From: Pseudohalioglobus sediminis
GTDB taxonomy: Bacteria > Pseudomonadota > Gammaproteobacteria > Pseudomonadales > Halieaceae
Reading direction: 5' to 3'
Assembly (NCBI RefSeq): GCF_008370495.1
Contig: NZ_VTUX01000005.1
Coordinates: 1-64,000 of the forward strand
Length of the DNA stretch: 64,000 nt
Shown: positions 26,815-36,049 of the stretch, piece after piece
Position numbering within the stretch: position 1 is the first letter of the stretch
Layout of the letters: every line of letters starts with the position of its first letter
Translations under genes and position numbers: made by a program
Notes under the pieces: model-generated
Seen by the model: the letters and a program-made list of their open reading frames with translations, nothing else
Told to the model about the DNA's origin: nothing
The model's database searches: none

Positions 26815-27516
26815 TTACTGCTTCAGGAAATTCAATATCCAGCGCGCAACGCGATCGCCTTCGTGGCTTTCCTGCAATGATGCCATGCCCGTCTCGTATA
26901 CCTCATCACCAATCATTTCGCGCCGGTAATCCATTATTTCACTGGAATAGCCGGGTACGAATTCCGGGTGCCCCTGGAAGGTAAGGATATGCTCCCCGAT
27001 CTGCACCACGGCGTTTTCGCAAAACTCACTCGCGGCAAGCACACGTGCACCGTCGGCATTCTTCACCACCTGGTCCTGGTGGCTGACAAGAATTTGCAGT
27101 TCAGGCGAGCCGCCATCATGCCAGGGCGGTGTTTCCACGAAAGTATGCGTATGCAGGCCCTGGCCCCAGCCCTTGGTCGATTTTTCGGTTTTGCCGCCTA
27201 GCGCCTGGGCCACGATCTGGTGGCCGAAGCAGATGCCGACCAGCTTTTTCTTGCGCGCGTGCAATTCACGTACGAAGACCATCAACTGCTTTATCCAGGC
27301 CTTGTCTTCATACACTGAGGACTTACTGCCGGTGATCAGGTAGGCATCTACCTCGTCTATATCCTGCGGGTAAATGCCCTCCTCCACATCGTAGACGGCG
27401 AATTCCAGGCCGGGATCTTCCCTGGCGAGCAACGCAATAAACATGTCCGGGTACTCACCGAAATCCGGCACCCACTCGGGGCGTACCGCATCAGTCTTCA
27501 GGATTCCAATCTTCAT
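26815..27516 (-). CDS. class I glutamine amidotransferase-like protein
   Basis: 233 aa from ATG 27516 (MKIGILKTDAVRPEW). Single GATase1 domain with nucleophilic Cys in VGICFGHQIVAQALGG and the His/Glu pair in FQGHPEF; closest in form to GuaA-type stand-alone amidotransferases. Such proteins hydrolyse gamma-glutamyl compounds or feed ammonia to an unknown partner. Transcribed alone on the minus strand, convergent with the STAS gene. Substrate unknown. Confidence 0.88.
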   Translation of the reverse strand: MKIGILKTDAVRPEWVPDFGEYPDMFIALLAREDPGLEFAVYDVEEGIYPQDIDEVDAYLITGSKSSVYEDKAWIKQLMVFVRELHARKKKLVGICFGHQIVAQALGGKTEKSTKGWGQGLHTHTFVETPPWHDGGSPELQILVSHQDQVVKNADGARVLAASEFCENAVVQIGEHILTFQGHPEFVPGYSSEIMDYRREMIGDEVYETGMASLQESHEGDRVARWILNFLKQ

Positions 27517-27719
27517 GCTATTCCTTACGGATATACGGTCTGGGGCGACCCTGGCGCCATGCATCATAGGAAAGGAGAACGCGGCCTGTCCATACCACCA
27601 TTGGGCAGGTGGCACCTTTGATTTGCCCCGGCGCCCATGCCGCGGAATGCCCGCCGATGTCATCAAAACAACATCACACTGTCATACTAATGCCACGCGG
27701 CAACGTCACGCTGGGCACC

Positions 27720-28250
27720 ATGCAGATATTGATGCCAATCAGGGAATTCGAGCTGCGGCTGCTCAGGCGCGTTTTCAGCCAGACTGAGAAACGCATGGTA
27801 ATACCCATGGCTCGCGCCATCTCGCGGTCCGGAGACGGCTACCTGCACCTGCTGACGCCGCTGCTGGCCTGGTTGCTGGACCCGGCGGGACTGGAGCGCC
27901 TGCTGCCGTTGCTGATCATCTCCCTGTTGTTGGAACGCATCGCCTACTGGCTAATCAAGAACGCACTGCGCCGCCCACGACCGGCCGACGCGGTGCCCGG
28001 TTTTCGCAGCCTGATCACCGCCGGCGACCAGTTCAGCTTTCCCTCCGGGCACAGCTCCGGGGCGTTCCTGCTGGCTACGGCACTGGTGATCGTCTACGGG
28101 CCCCTGGCAGCCCCGCTGCTGCTGTGGGCGCTGGCGGTGGCGCTATCGCGAGTCCTGCTGGGCGTTCATTATCCCGGCGACACCCTCGCCGGCGCCCTGA
28201 TGGGAAGCTTTGTCGTCATAAGCGTTGCCACACACTTGGGAGCAAACTGA
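27720..28250 (+). CDS. PAP2-family membrane phosphatase
   Basis: About 176 aa from ATG 27720; ATG 27657, 27690 or 27732 are also possible and no ribosome site decides it. The three PAP2 motifs are complete: KNALRRPRP (KX6RP), FPSGHS and SRVLLGVHYPGD (SRX5HX3D). Hydrophobic helices surround them. Relatives dephosphorylate undecaprenyl-PP, phosphatidic acid or phosphatidylglycerol phosphate on the periplasmic face. The glycosyltransferase gene starts 1 nt after its stop, so the two are co-translated. Confidence 0.88.
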   Translation: MQILMPIREFELRLLRRVFSQTEKRMVIPMARAISRSGDGYLHLLTPLLAWLLDPAGLERLLPLLIISLLLERIAYWLIKNALRRPRPADAVPGFRSLITAGDQFSFPSGHSSGAFLLATALVIVYGPLAAPLLLWALAVALSRVLLGVHYPGDTLAGALMGSFVVISVATHLGAN

Positions 28251-28251
28251 A

Positions 28252-29328
28252 ATGAAGATCCTCTACGGTGTTCAGGGCACAGGTGAAGGCCACCTGAGCA
28301 GGGCACGCGCCATGGCCAGGGCTCTCGCGCATTGGCCGGTAGATGTAACCTGGTTGTTCTCCGGCCGCCCGCGGGAACAGTTGTTCGACATGAGCGTTTT
28401 TGGCGACTACCTGTATCGCACCGGCCTGTCTTTTACGGTCCGCGACGGGCAAATGCAGTATGCCGCCACACTCAGGAACAACCGTTTTCGCCAGTGTATG
28501 CGCGACGCCAGCCAACTGGACCTCTCCTCCTATGACCTGTTGGTGTGCGACTACGAGCCGGTGCTGGCCCTGGCGGCGCGCAAACAGCAGCGCAGCCTTA
28601 TCGGCATAGGCCACCAGTACGCATTTGGCAGGAAAACGCCCACCGCGGGTGCCTCTTTCCTGCAGCGCCAGATCATGTCCCGCTTTGCGCCCGTCGATAC
28701 GCCGGTGGGGCTGCACTGGCATCGCTATGCAGACAACATACTGCCACCCATCCTCGACCTGCCCGCACATCCTGTGCACAAGGGAGAACATATCGTGGTC
28801 TATATGCCGTTCGAAGACCAGCAGGCCGTGACGCGACTGCTGCAGCGCTTTCCCGAACAGCGCTTCCTGCAGTATTCGGCAGCAGTGAGCGACAGCAACT
28901 GCGCGAACGTTGAACGTCGCAAGGCCAACGTCGCTGGCTTCAAGCGGGACCTGGCTAGCAGTGCCGGCGTGATCTGCAACAGCGGTTTCGAGCTGGTAAG
29001 CGAGTGCCTGCAATGGCGCAAACCTGTGCTCACCAAGCCACTGCACGGACAGATGGAACAACTGTCCAACGCACACGCGTTGCAGCAACTGGGCTACGCG
29101 ACAAGTATTCACCGCTTCGATACAGACGGCGTGGCGGCCTGGCTGGACAACCCCGGCCGATGCCATCGCATCACATTCCCGGACGTCGCCGGGGCGCTGG
29201 CACGCTGGCTGGCAACCGGTGCCTATGCTGACACCGCCAGCCTCGGGGAACGCCTCTGGGCGGAGACGGTTACGGACCGGATTCCCGTTCCCCGGCCAGG
29301 CCGCTACGGCGCCATCGCCAGCGCCTGA
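28252..29328 (+). CDS. MJ1255/VC2487-type glycosyltransferase-like protein
   Basis: 358 aa. Start ILYGVQGTGEGHLSRARAMA is the N-terminal GT-B signature of this family. A conserved central DLLVCDYEP and a donor-site-like C-terminal region (GVICNSGFELVSECLQWRKPVLTKP...Q) resemble UGT/MurG-like GT-B enzymes. Members are often paired with PAP2 phosphatases and are thought to glycosylate lipids; the acceptor here is unknown. Cytoplasmic or peripheral membrane. Confidence 0.86.
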   Translation: MKILYGVQGTGEGHLSRARAMARALAHWPVDVTWLFSGRPREQLFDMSVFGDYLYRTGLSFTVRDGQMQYAATLRNNRFRQCMRDASQLDLSSYDLLVCDYEPVLALAARKQQRSLIGIGHQYAFGRKTPTAGASFLQRQIMSRFAPVDTPVGLHWHRYADNILPPILDLPAHPVHKGEHIVVYMPFEDQQAVTRLLQRFPEQRFLQYSAAVSDSNCANVERRKANVAGFKRDLASSAGVICNSGFELVSECLQWRKPVLTKPLHGQMEQLSNAHALQQLGYATSIHRFDTDGVAAWLDNPGRCHRITFPDVAGALARWLATGAYADTASLGERLWAETVTDRIPVPRPGRYGAIASA

Positions 29329-29391
29329 AACCGCGCTTGGGCGGGAACCGCTTTTGCGTTAGGCTGTGAGCTTTTCCGCCAGGTCACCGCC

Positions 29392-31644
29392 TTGTTGTTT
29401 CGATTTCTCGCCCTCGCGCTGATACTTCTCAGCAGCCCCGGCTATACCTCAGAAAGCCAGTTTACTGGCTCTGCAAGCTGCCAGACCTGCCACGCCAGCG
29501 AATACGCCAACTGGCAGGGATCTCATCATGACCTGGCCATGCAGTTACCCACGGCAGAGACCGTACTGGGTGATTTCAATGACGCCTCTTTCACCTACAA
29601 CGGCGTTACCAGCCGCTTTTACCGCAACGGTGAAAAGTTCATGGTGCGTACCGACGGTGAGGACGGCAAGCTCACCGACTTCGAGGTGGCCTACGTGTTT
29701 GGTGTCTACCCCTTGCAGCAGTACCTGTTGCCACTCTCGCGGGGGCGCCTGCAGGCACTGACCATCGCCTGGGACGCGCGGCCCCGGGAACAGGGTGGCC
29801 AGCGCTGGTACCACCTGTTCCCCGATGAACCCATCGACTTCGCGGATCCACTGCACTGGACTGGCCCCTACCACAACTGGAATACCCGCTGCGCCGAATG
29901 TCACAGCACCGACCTGCAAAAGAACTACGAGCGCAGTACCCGTAGCTTCGACACCTCGTACAAGGAAATCGACGTGAGCTGTGAAGCCTGCCATGGCCCG
30001 GGCAGCAAGCACCTGGAACTGGCTGCCAGCGACCAGTTGGGCGACGTTCATGGAGGCGGTTTTGCCACCGACCTCGCCCAGCGCGGGGAGTGGTTCTTCC
30101 CCGAAGGCGCCGACATCGCCAGGCGCTCGGAAACACTCGAGTCCAGGGAACAAATCGACAACTGCGGTCGCTGCCACAGCCGCCGCGGCACGCTGGGAGA
30201 CTATCACTACGGCGCTGACCTGCTCGATACGCACCGGCTCTCGGTCCTGCACTCCCCCCTCTATCACCATGACGGCCAGATTCTCGACGAGGTTTACGTT
30301 TATGGCTCATTCGTGCAGAGCAAAATGCACCAGGCCGGGGTGGTCTGCAGCAATTGCCACGAGCCCCACAGCGCCGAGTTGCGTGCCAGCGGCAACGCCA
30401 TCTGCGCGCAGTGCCATAAGCCCGCAACCTACGACACCCCGGAGCACCACTTTCACCCGGCAGACAGCGCCGGCGCCAGCTGCGCCGACTGCCACATGCC
30501 GGAGACCACCTACATGGGTGTGGACCCCCGCCGCGATCACAGCATGCGAATACCGCGCCCGGACCTGTCCGTGGTAATGGGAGTACCCAACGCCTGTAAC
30601 CAATGCCACAGCGACCGGGATGCCCAATGGGCGGTAGACGCCCTGCGCGAAAAGGGCGTGGTTTACCGCGACACCGGCAGTCATTTTTCCCGCGCTTTCG
30701 CGCGCCTGGCCCAGGGCGATACCCGCGCCCTGCCGACCCTGGCACAACTGGCCAATGACGCCACCGCGCCCCCTATCTGGCGCGCCACTGCCATGGAGGC
30801 CCTGGGCCAGGTCGGTGGCCGGGAAGCCACCCAGACCATGGCCGCGCTGCTGTACGACGATGACTCCATCATTCGCACCAGTACCGTCCGTGCACTTGAC
30901 TTCATATCACTGCAACAGCGCTATCAGTTGCTCATGCCACTGGTTGATGATGACATTCTCGCTGTGCGGATGGAGGTCGCATCAGCGCTGGCAGGCGTGC
31001 CGTTGGACCAGGTCCCGGCCGCGGATGCGGAGCGCTTGCGCGGCCTGTTCCAGGAATACGCGCAGGTAATGGAGCAACATGCGGATATGCCCTCCGCGCT
31101 GATGCAGCTGGGCCTGTTTCGCGCCAATCGAGGGGACCTCCCTGCTGCGGAGGCGGACTATCGCGAAGCGCTGGCACTGAACCCGCAGCTGGTTGCCGGA
31201 TACCTCAACCTTGCCGACCTGCTGCGCGCCCAGGGGCGTGACGATGACGCGCGTCAGCTGTTACTTACGAGCCTGGAAGTAGCACCCGAAAACGGTAATA
31301 CCCTGCACGCCCTCGGCTTACTGGAGACCCGATCCGACCAGCCTGACAAGGCATTGGAGTACCTGCGCCGGGCCGCAGAGCTGGAAACCCAGGGGGTTCG
31401 GCATCGCTTTGTGTATGCCATTGCCCTGCATGACCTGGGTAAACCGCGCGAAGCTGTGGCGGAACTGGGCAAGCTGAATCGCGCCTATCCAAACGATGAA
31501 CAGGTGCTACTGGCACTGGTGAATTACAACACCGAACTGGGCGAACAGGCCCGGGCCAGGCAATGGGCCCAGCAGCTGGTGCGCCTGGCTCCACGCAACC
31601 CCAACTACCAGCAGCTGTTGCAGAAGCTATCCACCGCTAATTGA
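29392..31644 (+). CDS. octahaem c-type cytochrome with HEAT- and TPR-like C-terminal repeats
   Basis: 750 aa with a TTG start. Signal peptide (1-~19), then eight CxxCH haem sites at about residues 30, 168, 196, 258, 318, 337, 363 and 402 (CQTCH, CAECH, CEACH, CGRCH, CSNCH, CAQCH, CADCH, CNQCH). Residues ~430-560 form HEAT-like helical repeats and ~565-750 TPRs (ANRGDLPAAEADYREALALNP). Related to cytochrome c554/multihaem proteins of unknown substrate found in marine bacteria. Periplasmic electron transfer is expected; TPRs suggest partner binding. No maturation or quinol-oxidase genes are nearby. Confidence 0.93.
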   Translation: MLFRFLALALILLSSPGYTSESQFTGSASCQTCHASEYANWQGSHHDLAMQLPTAETVLGDFNDASFTYNGVTSRFYRNGEKFMVRTDGEDGKLTDFEVAYVFGVYPLQQYLLPLSRGRLQALTIAWDARPREQGGQRWYHLFPDEPIDFADPLHWTGPYHNWNTRCAECHSTDLQKNYERSTRSFDTSYKEIDVSCEACHGPGSKHLELAASDQLGDVHGGGFATDLAQRGEWFFPEGADIARRSETLESREQIDNCGRCHSRRGTLGDYHYGADLLDTHRLSVLHSPLYHHDGQILDEVYVYGSFVQSKMHQAGVVCSNCHEPHSAELRASGNAICAQCHKPATYDTPEHHFHPADSAGASCADCHMPETTYMGVDPRRDHSMRIPRPDLSVVMGVPNACNQCHSDRDAQWAVDALREKGVVYRDTGSHFSRAFARLAQGDTRALPTLAQLANDATAPPIWRATAMEALGQVGGREATQTMAALLYDDDSIIRTSTVRALDFISLQQRYQLLMPLVDDDILAVRMEVASALAGVPLDQVPAADAERLRGLFQEYAQVMEQHADMPSALMQLGLFRANRGDLPAAEADYREALALNPQLVAGYLNLADLLRAQGRDDDARQLLLTSLEVAPENGNTLHALGLLETRSDQPDKALEYLRRAAELETQGVRHRFVYAIALHDLGKPREAVAELGKLNRAYPNDEQVLLALVNYNTELGEQARARQWAQQLVRLAPRNPNYQQLLQKLSTAN

Positions 31645-32560
31645 ACAGGTACTGATCCATCACCGGATAGTAGGCCTCGCGAATCGCCCGGGATTCATTG
31701 GCCAGCTGGTGGCCCGCATCGGGCAGGTAGTGCACGGAGGTCTCCGGGAACATCGCCTGCATCGCGCCCACGTTGTAGCGCCAGTCGACGGTGCCGTCGC
31801 GGCGGCCCTGTATTACCTGCACCGGCCCGACACCGAGATCGTCCACGTCGAGTTCATCCAGCCAGCGCTGCAGCGCACCAATCCATGCCAATGGCACCCG
31901 CCGAAACTGCAGCGGGTCGCGGCGGACAAACTCCAGAAAGTCTTCATCCGCGGAATTCCTGTTGAATTTTCGCGCCACGCTGTCAGTGAAGCGATGCAGC
32001 AACAGGTAGCCGGCGCGCACACCCAACCAGCCCGCGGGACGCACCAGCGGCGCCAGGAAGACGGCGCGTTCATACGGCCACTGTTGCTGGCGAGCGCACT
32101 CGGTCAACGCAGCGCAACCCGTGCTCTGGGCGAGCACATGCGTGGGCAGGTCGGGCATCTCAGCGCCAGAGAGCACATCCAGCACCGCGGCGGCATAGTC
32201 AGCGAAATCCTCGATGACGCAAGGGTCGCCGGAGGACAGGCCATGGCCGGGAAGATCAAAAATCAGTACGTTGCATTGCCGGGAAAGACCGTAATCAACC
32301 AGCTTGTCGTAGAGACCGGCATGATCGAAATAGCCGTGCACCAGCAGGAGGTTGGCCCGCGCATCGGGCAGCAGCCAGCGCTGGGCCATCAGCTGGTACC
32401 GGCCTGAGGGGATCAAGCCGCCACGGTAATCGGCCAGCGGGTAGGTCTTGCTGAAATCGAGCTGGTAGAACGCCAGGTACTGACGCAACAGCGCGCCTGC
32501 CGCACCCTCTGCAAAAGAGGGTAAAGCGGAGCGGAGCTTGTGCAGCTTGTTGGGCGTCAT
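31637..32560 (-). CDS. alpha/beta hydrolase (lysophospholipase-like)
   Basis: 307 aa from ATG 32560; a GTG at 32596 would add 12 residues. Alpha/beta fold with LLVHGYFDHAGLY (oxyanion region), nucleophile Ser in LAQSTGCAA (A-x-S-x-G, unusual Ala in place of the first Gly), Asp in QGRRDGTVDW and His in PDAGHQLANE. No signal peptide, so cytoplasmic. Overlaps the convergent cytochrome gene by 8 nt. Probably an esterase/lysophospholipase of the serine hydrolase class; substrate unknown. Confidence 0.87.
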   Translation of the reverse strand: MTPNKLHKLRSALPSFAEGAAGALLRQYLAFYQLDFSKTYPLADYRGGLIPSGRYQLMAQRWLLPDARANLLLVHGYFDHAGLYDKLVDYGLSRQCNVLIFDLPGHGLSSGDPCVIEDFADYAAAVLDVLSGAEMPDLPTHVLAQSTGCAALTECARQQQWPYERAVFLAPLVRPAGWLGVRAGYLLLHRFTDSVARKFNRNSADEDFLEFVRRDPLQFRRVPLAWIGALQRWLDELDVDDLGVGPVQVIQGRRDGTVDWRYNVGAMQAMFPETSVHYLPDAGHQLANESRAIREAYYPVMDQYLFN

Positions 32561-32746
32561 GATACCGGCGGGTTTGACCGGACGACGGGAATCCACATGT
32601 CACTGCCTCCCAACACCATCCCCGCGGGCGAGGATGGCAGATTCAGGCCCTTGACCAAATACCGGCCCTGGCCAGCCCTGTGTTGCGCGAGCGGCTGATG
32701 CCGGAAAACGGACTGGTTAACCGGCAAATTGAAAAAGCGTAAGCGC

Positions 32747-33811
32747 TCAGTTTACCTTCGGGGCCAGTTCACCAGCTTCATACATCACGTACATCCGCTC
32801 CAGTGACTTGACCTTGATCTTGTCGGCGTTGCCGGCAGTGCCAAACGCCTCGTAACGAGCGACACAGATATCGCGCATGGCTTCTATCGTCTTGGCCAGG
32901 TACTTGCGCGGGTCAAACTCGGCCGTGTTCTCGGCCAGGAACCGGCGTATCGCGCCAGTAGAGGCCAGGCGCAGATCGGTGTCAATGTTGACCTTGCGGA
33001 CACCGTGGCGGATGCCTTCCTGGATCTGCTCGACCGGCACCCCATAGGTCTCCGGGATCTCACCGCCGAACTCATTGATTACCGCCAGCCAGTCCTGGGG
33101 TACCGAGGAAGAGCCGTGCATCACCAGGTGAGTATTGGGGATGCGGGCGTTGATTTCCTTGATGCGGTCAATAGCCAGGATATCGCCCGTAGGTGGGCGC
33201 GTAAACTTGTAGGCGCCGTGGCTGGTGCCACAGGCGATGGCCAGGGCGTCGACTTCCGTTGCCTTAACGAAGGCCGCGGCTTCCTCGGGGTCGGTAAGCA
33301 TCTGGTCGTGGGTGAGCTTCCCGGCAGCACCGATGCCGTCCTCCTCGCCCGCTTCACCGGTCTCCAGCGAGCCCAGGCAACCCAGCTCACCCTCCACCGA
33401 CACACCACAGGCATGCGCCATTTCCACTGCCTGGCGGGTGACCGACACGTTATAGTCATAGTCCATCGGGGTCTTGCCATCGGTACCCAGGGAACCGTCC
33501 ATCATGACCGAGGAAAAGCCCAGCTGGATCGAGCGCTGGCACACAGCGGGGGAAGTGCCATGATCCTGGTGCACGACCACGGGAATGTCGGGGAATTCGT
33601 GCATTGCCGCTTCCATCATGGCGCGCAGGAACGGCGCCCCGGCGTATTTGCGAGCGCCTGCACTGGCCTGCATGATCACCGGTGAATTGGTCTGGCTCGC
33701 CGCCTCCATAATCGCGCGGGTCTGTTCCAGGTTGTTAACGTTGAAGGCCGGAACGCCGTAGCCGTGTTCAGCGGCGTGGTCCAGCAGCTGTCGCATGCTG
33801 ATTAATGCCAT
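32747..33811 (-). CDS. fba: class II fructose-bisphosphate aldolase, Calvin-type subgroup
   Basis: 354 aa. Zn-dependent aldolase: VVHQDHGTS and the GHGSSS-like phosphate loop MHGSSSVP, with [18 protein letters not shown] and [13 protein letters not shown] characteristic of the CbbA/FbaA Calvin-type branch. Cleaves or forms fructose-1,6-bisphosphate. Last gene of tkt-epd-pgk-fba, the order seen in Pseudomonas. Confidence 0.97.
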   Translation of the reverse strand: MALISMRQLLDHAAEHGYGVPAFNVNNLEQTRAIMEAASQTNSPVIMQASAGARKYAGAPFLRAMMEAAMHEFPDIPVVVHQDHGTSPAVCQRSIQLGFSSVMMDGSLGTDGKTPMDYDYNVSVTRQAVEMAHACGVSVEGELGCLGSLETGEAGEEDGIGAAGKLTHDQMLTDPEEAAAFVKATEVDALAIACGTSHGAYKFTRPPTGDILAIDRIKEINARIPNTHLVMHGSSSVPQDWLAVINEFGGEIPETYGVPVEQIQEGIRHGVRKVNIDTDLRLASTGAIRRFLAENTAEFDPRKYLAKTIEAMRDICVARYEAFGTAGNADKIKVKSLERMYVMYEAGELAPKVN

Positions 33812-33842
33812 GGTATTTACCTCTGCGCTTGCTAGTTGTCAG

Positions 33843-35012
33843 TTAATCGGCCGCACGTGCCTGCAGCACGGCCACCGCGGGAAGAACCTTGCCTTCCACG
33901 TATTCCAGGAAGGCACCGCCTCCCGTGGAGATGTATGAAACCCGATCAGCGATAGCGTACTTGTCGATCGCCGCCAGGGTGTCGCCGCCACCGGCCAGTG
34001 AGAATGCGGGGGATTCGGCTATCGCACGCGCCAGAACTTCCGTACCGCCGCCGAACTGGTCAAACTCGAATACACCCACCGGGCCGTTCCAGAGAATGGT
34101 ACCGGCCTGGTGCAGTATAGCGGCGATAGCGTCTGCCGCGTTGGGCCCGATATCAAAAATCATATCGTCTGCGGCGACCGCGTCGGCAGACTTGGTTTCC
34201 GCGGTTGCAGATTCGGAAAACTCCTTACCCGTTACCACATCCTCGGGCAGGGGTATGCTGGTCTTCTGCATCAGCGCACTGGCCGCGGGTATCAGCTCAT
34301 GTTCGCACAGCGACTTGCCAACGGGCTTGCCGGCGGCAGCCAGGAAGGTATTGGCGATACCACCCCCGACGATCAGCTGGTCTACCTTTTCCGACAGGGT
34401 CTCCAGCACGGTGAGTTTGGTCGACACCTTGGAGCCGCCGACAATGGCAACCATGGGACGCGCAGGAGCCGACAGCGCCTGCTCCAGAGCATTCAGCTCT
34501 TTTGCCAGCAGCGGCCCGGCACAGGCTACCGGGGCATATTTTGCCACCCCATGGGTAGAGGCCTGGGCGCGATGTGCCGTGCCAAAGGCGTCCATCACGA
34601 ATATCTCACAGAGTCCGGCATAAGCTCTGGCCAGGGTTTCGTCGTCTTTTTTCTCACCCGGATTGAAGCGCACATTCTCCAGCAGTGCGACCTCTCCGTC
34701 AGCCAACTCCACGCCCAGCTTCCAGTCCTGCACCAGGGTGACCTTACGCCCCAACAGCGAGGCCAGGTGTTCCGCTACCGGCACCATCGAAAACTGGGGG
34801 TCATACTCACCCTCCGTGGGGCGGCCGAGGTGGGACATGAGGATAACTTTGGCACCCGCATCGCAGGCCGCCTGAATGGTAGGCAGCGCCGCACGGATAC
34901 GCGCATCGGAGGTCACCGCACCCTCCTTCACTGGCACATTCAGGTCCTCCCTGATCAGCACCCGCTTGCCAGCGAGATCCAGGTCCGTCATCAGCTTCAC
35001 ATTCAGGCCCAT
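33843..35012 (-). CDS. pgk: phosphoglycerate kinase
   Basis: 389 aa from ATG 35012; a GTG 6 nt further up lies too close to the GGAGA ribosome site. Two-domain kinase with [29 protein letters not shown] and the C-terminal nucleotide loop [11 protein letters not shown]. Transfers phosphate from 1,3-bisphosphoglycerate to ADP. The gap of 12 nt to epd and 31 nt to fba indicates an operon. Confidence 0.98.
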   Translation of the reverse strand: MGLNVKLMTDLDLAGKRVLIREDLNVPVKEGAVTSDARIRAALPTIQAACDAGAKVILMSHLGRPTEGEYDPQFSMVPVAEHLASLLGRKVTLVQDWKLGVELADGEVALLENVRFNPGEKKDDETLARAYAGLCEIFVMDAFGTAHRAQASTHGVAKYAPVACAGPLLAKELNALEQALSAPARPMVAIVGGSKVSTKLTVLETLSEKVDQLIVGGGIANTFLAAAGKPVGKSLCEHELIPAASALMQKTSIPLPEDVVTGKEFSESATAETKSADAVAADDMIFDIGPNAADAIAAILHQAGTILWNGPVGVFEFDQFGGGTEVLARAIAESPAFSLAGGGDTLAAIDKYAIADRVSYISTGGGAFLEYVEGKVLPAVAVLQARAAD

Positions 35013-35024
35013 GGGCACGGTCTC

Positions 35025-36035
35025 CTATAAATTTGTCCAGTAACTGGCGACATCGAGCATGCGGTTGGCATAGGCCCACTCGTTATCGAACCAGGTCAGC
35101 ACCTTGACCAACCGTTTACCGCTCACCCTGGTCTGGCTGGCATCAATAATGCTGGAGTGCGTGTCGTGATTGAAATCACAGGACGCCAACGGCTCTTCAG
35201 TATAGCCCAGCACGCCACCAAACCGGGATTGCGCTGCGTCATACAAAGCCCGATTAATGGCCGCGATATCGGTATCCACCCGGGTCTGCACGGTGAGATC
35301 CATGGCCGACACATTGAGCGTGGGAACGCGCAGGGCCTGGGCACTGAAACGCCCGCGCATTGCCGGCAGCACGCGTTCTACGCCGCGGGCGAGACCGGTA
35401 TCGATGGGAATAATCGAGTGCGAAGCTGCGCGGGTCTTGCGCAGGTCCGTGTGGTGGTAGGCATCCAGCACCGGCTGATCATTCATGGCCGAGTGAATGG
35501 TCGTAATAGTGCCGCTGTCTATGCCTACGGTGTCTGCCAGTGCCTGGATAACCGGCACGATACCGTTGGTGGTGCAGGACCCGGCCGAAACGATACGGTG
35601 CTGTGCGCGCAACTCGTGCTCGTTGACGCCATACACGATGGTGGCATCGACATCGGCTTGCGCAGGCTGGGAAAACAGCACCCGGGGTGCGCCCTGGTGC
35701 AAGTGCTGCTCCGCAGTGGCGCGATCACTGAATGCCCCGGTGCACTCCAGCACCAGGTCAATGCCCAGGTCACCCCAGGGCAGGCCGCTGATATCGTCAT
35801 GGCGCAACAACGCGACAGGCTGGCCGTTGACCAGCAGTTGATTGTCATCCCCGCCCAGCTCTCCGCGAAATTTCCCGTGCGTGGAATCGTAGCGGGTCAG
35901 GTGCAGTACGGTGCGGGCGTCTGCCAGTTCGTTAATCGCCACCACCTGCAGGCGGGACTGCAAAGGGCTCTCCTGCAAGGCCCGCAGCACGCAGCGGCCG
36001 ATGCGGCCGTAACCATTAATCGCCAGTCTGATCAT
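35025..36035 (-). CDS. epd: erythrose-4-phosphate dehydrogenase (GapB/Epd branch)
   Basis: 336 aa. GAPDH superfamily: N-terminal NAD loop AINGYGRIGR, catalytic Cys in SAGSCTTNGIVP (GAPDH usually has SNASCTTN), and HSAMNDQPVLDAYHHTDLRKTR, a pattern typical of Epd. Oxidises erythrose-4-phosphate to 4-phosphoerythronate for pyridoxal phosphate synthesis; some members also act as GAPDH. Position between tkt, which makes erythrose-4-phosphate, and pgk fits either job. Confidence 0.93.
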   Translation of the reverse strand: MIRLAINGYGRIGRCVLRALQESPLQSRLQVVAINELADARTVLHLTRYDSTHGKFRGELGGDDNQLLVNGQPVALLRHDDISGLPWGDLGIDLVLECTGAFSDRATAEQHLHQGAPRVLFSQPAQADVDATIVYGVNEHELRAQHRIVSAGSCTTNGIVPVIQALADTVGIDSGTITTIHSAMNDQPVLDAYHHTDLRKTRAASHSIIPIDTGLARGVERVLPAMRGRFSAQALRVPTLNVSAMDLTVQTRVDTDIAAINRALYDAAQSRFGGVLGYTEEPLASCDFNHDTHSSIIDASQTRVSGKRLVKVLTWFDNEWAYANRMLDVASYWTNL

Positions 36036-36049
36036 GCGGCAGTGCCAGC

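Noticed and set aside
29545..30745. Antisense frames within the cytochrome gene
   Set aside because: No recognisable motifs; they are shadows of the eight-haem coding region.
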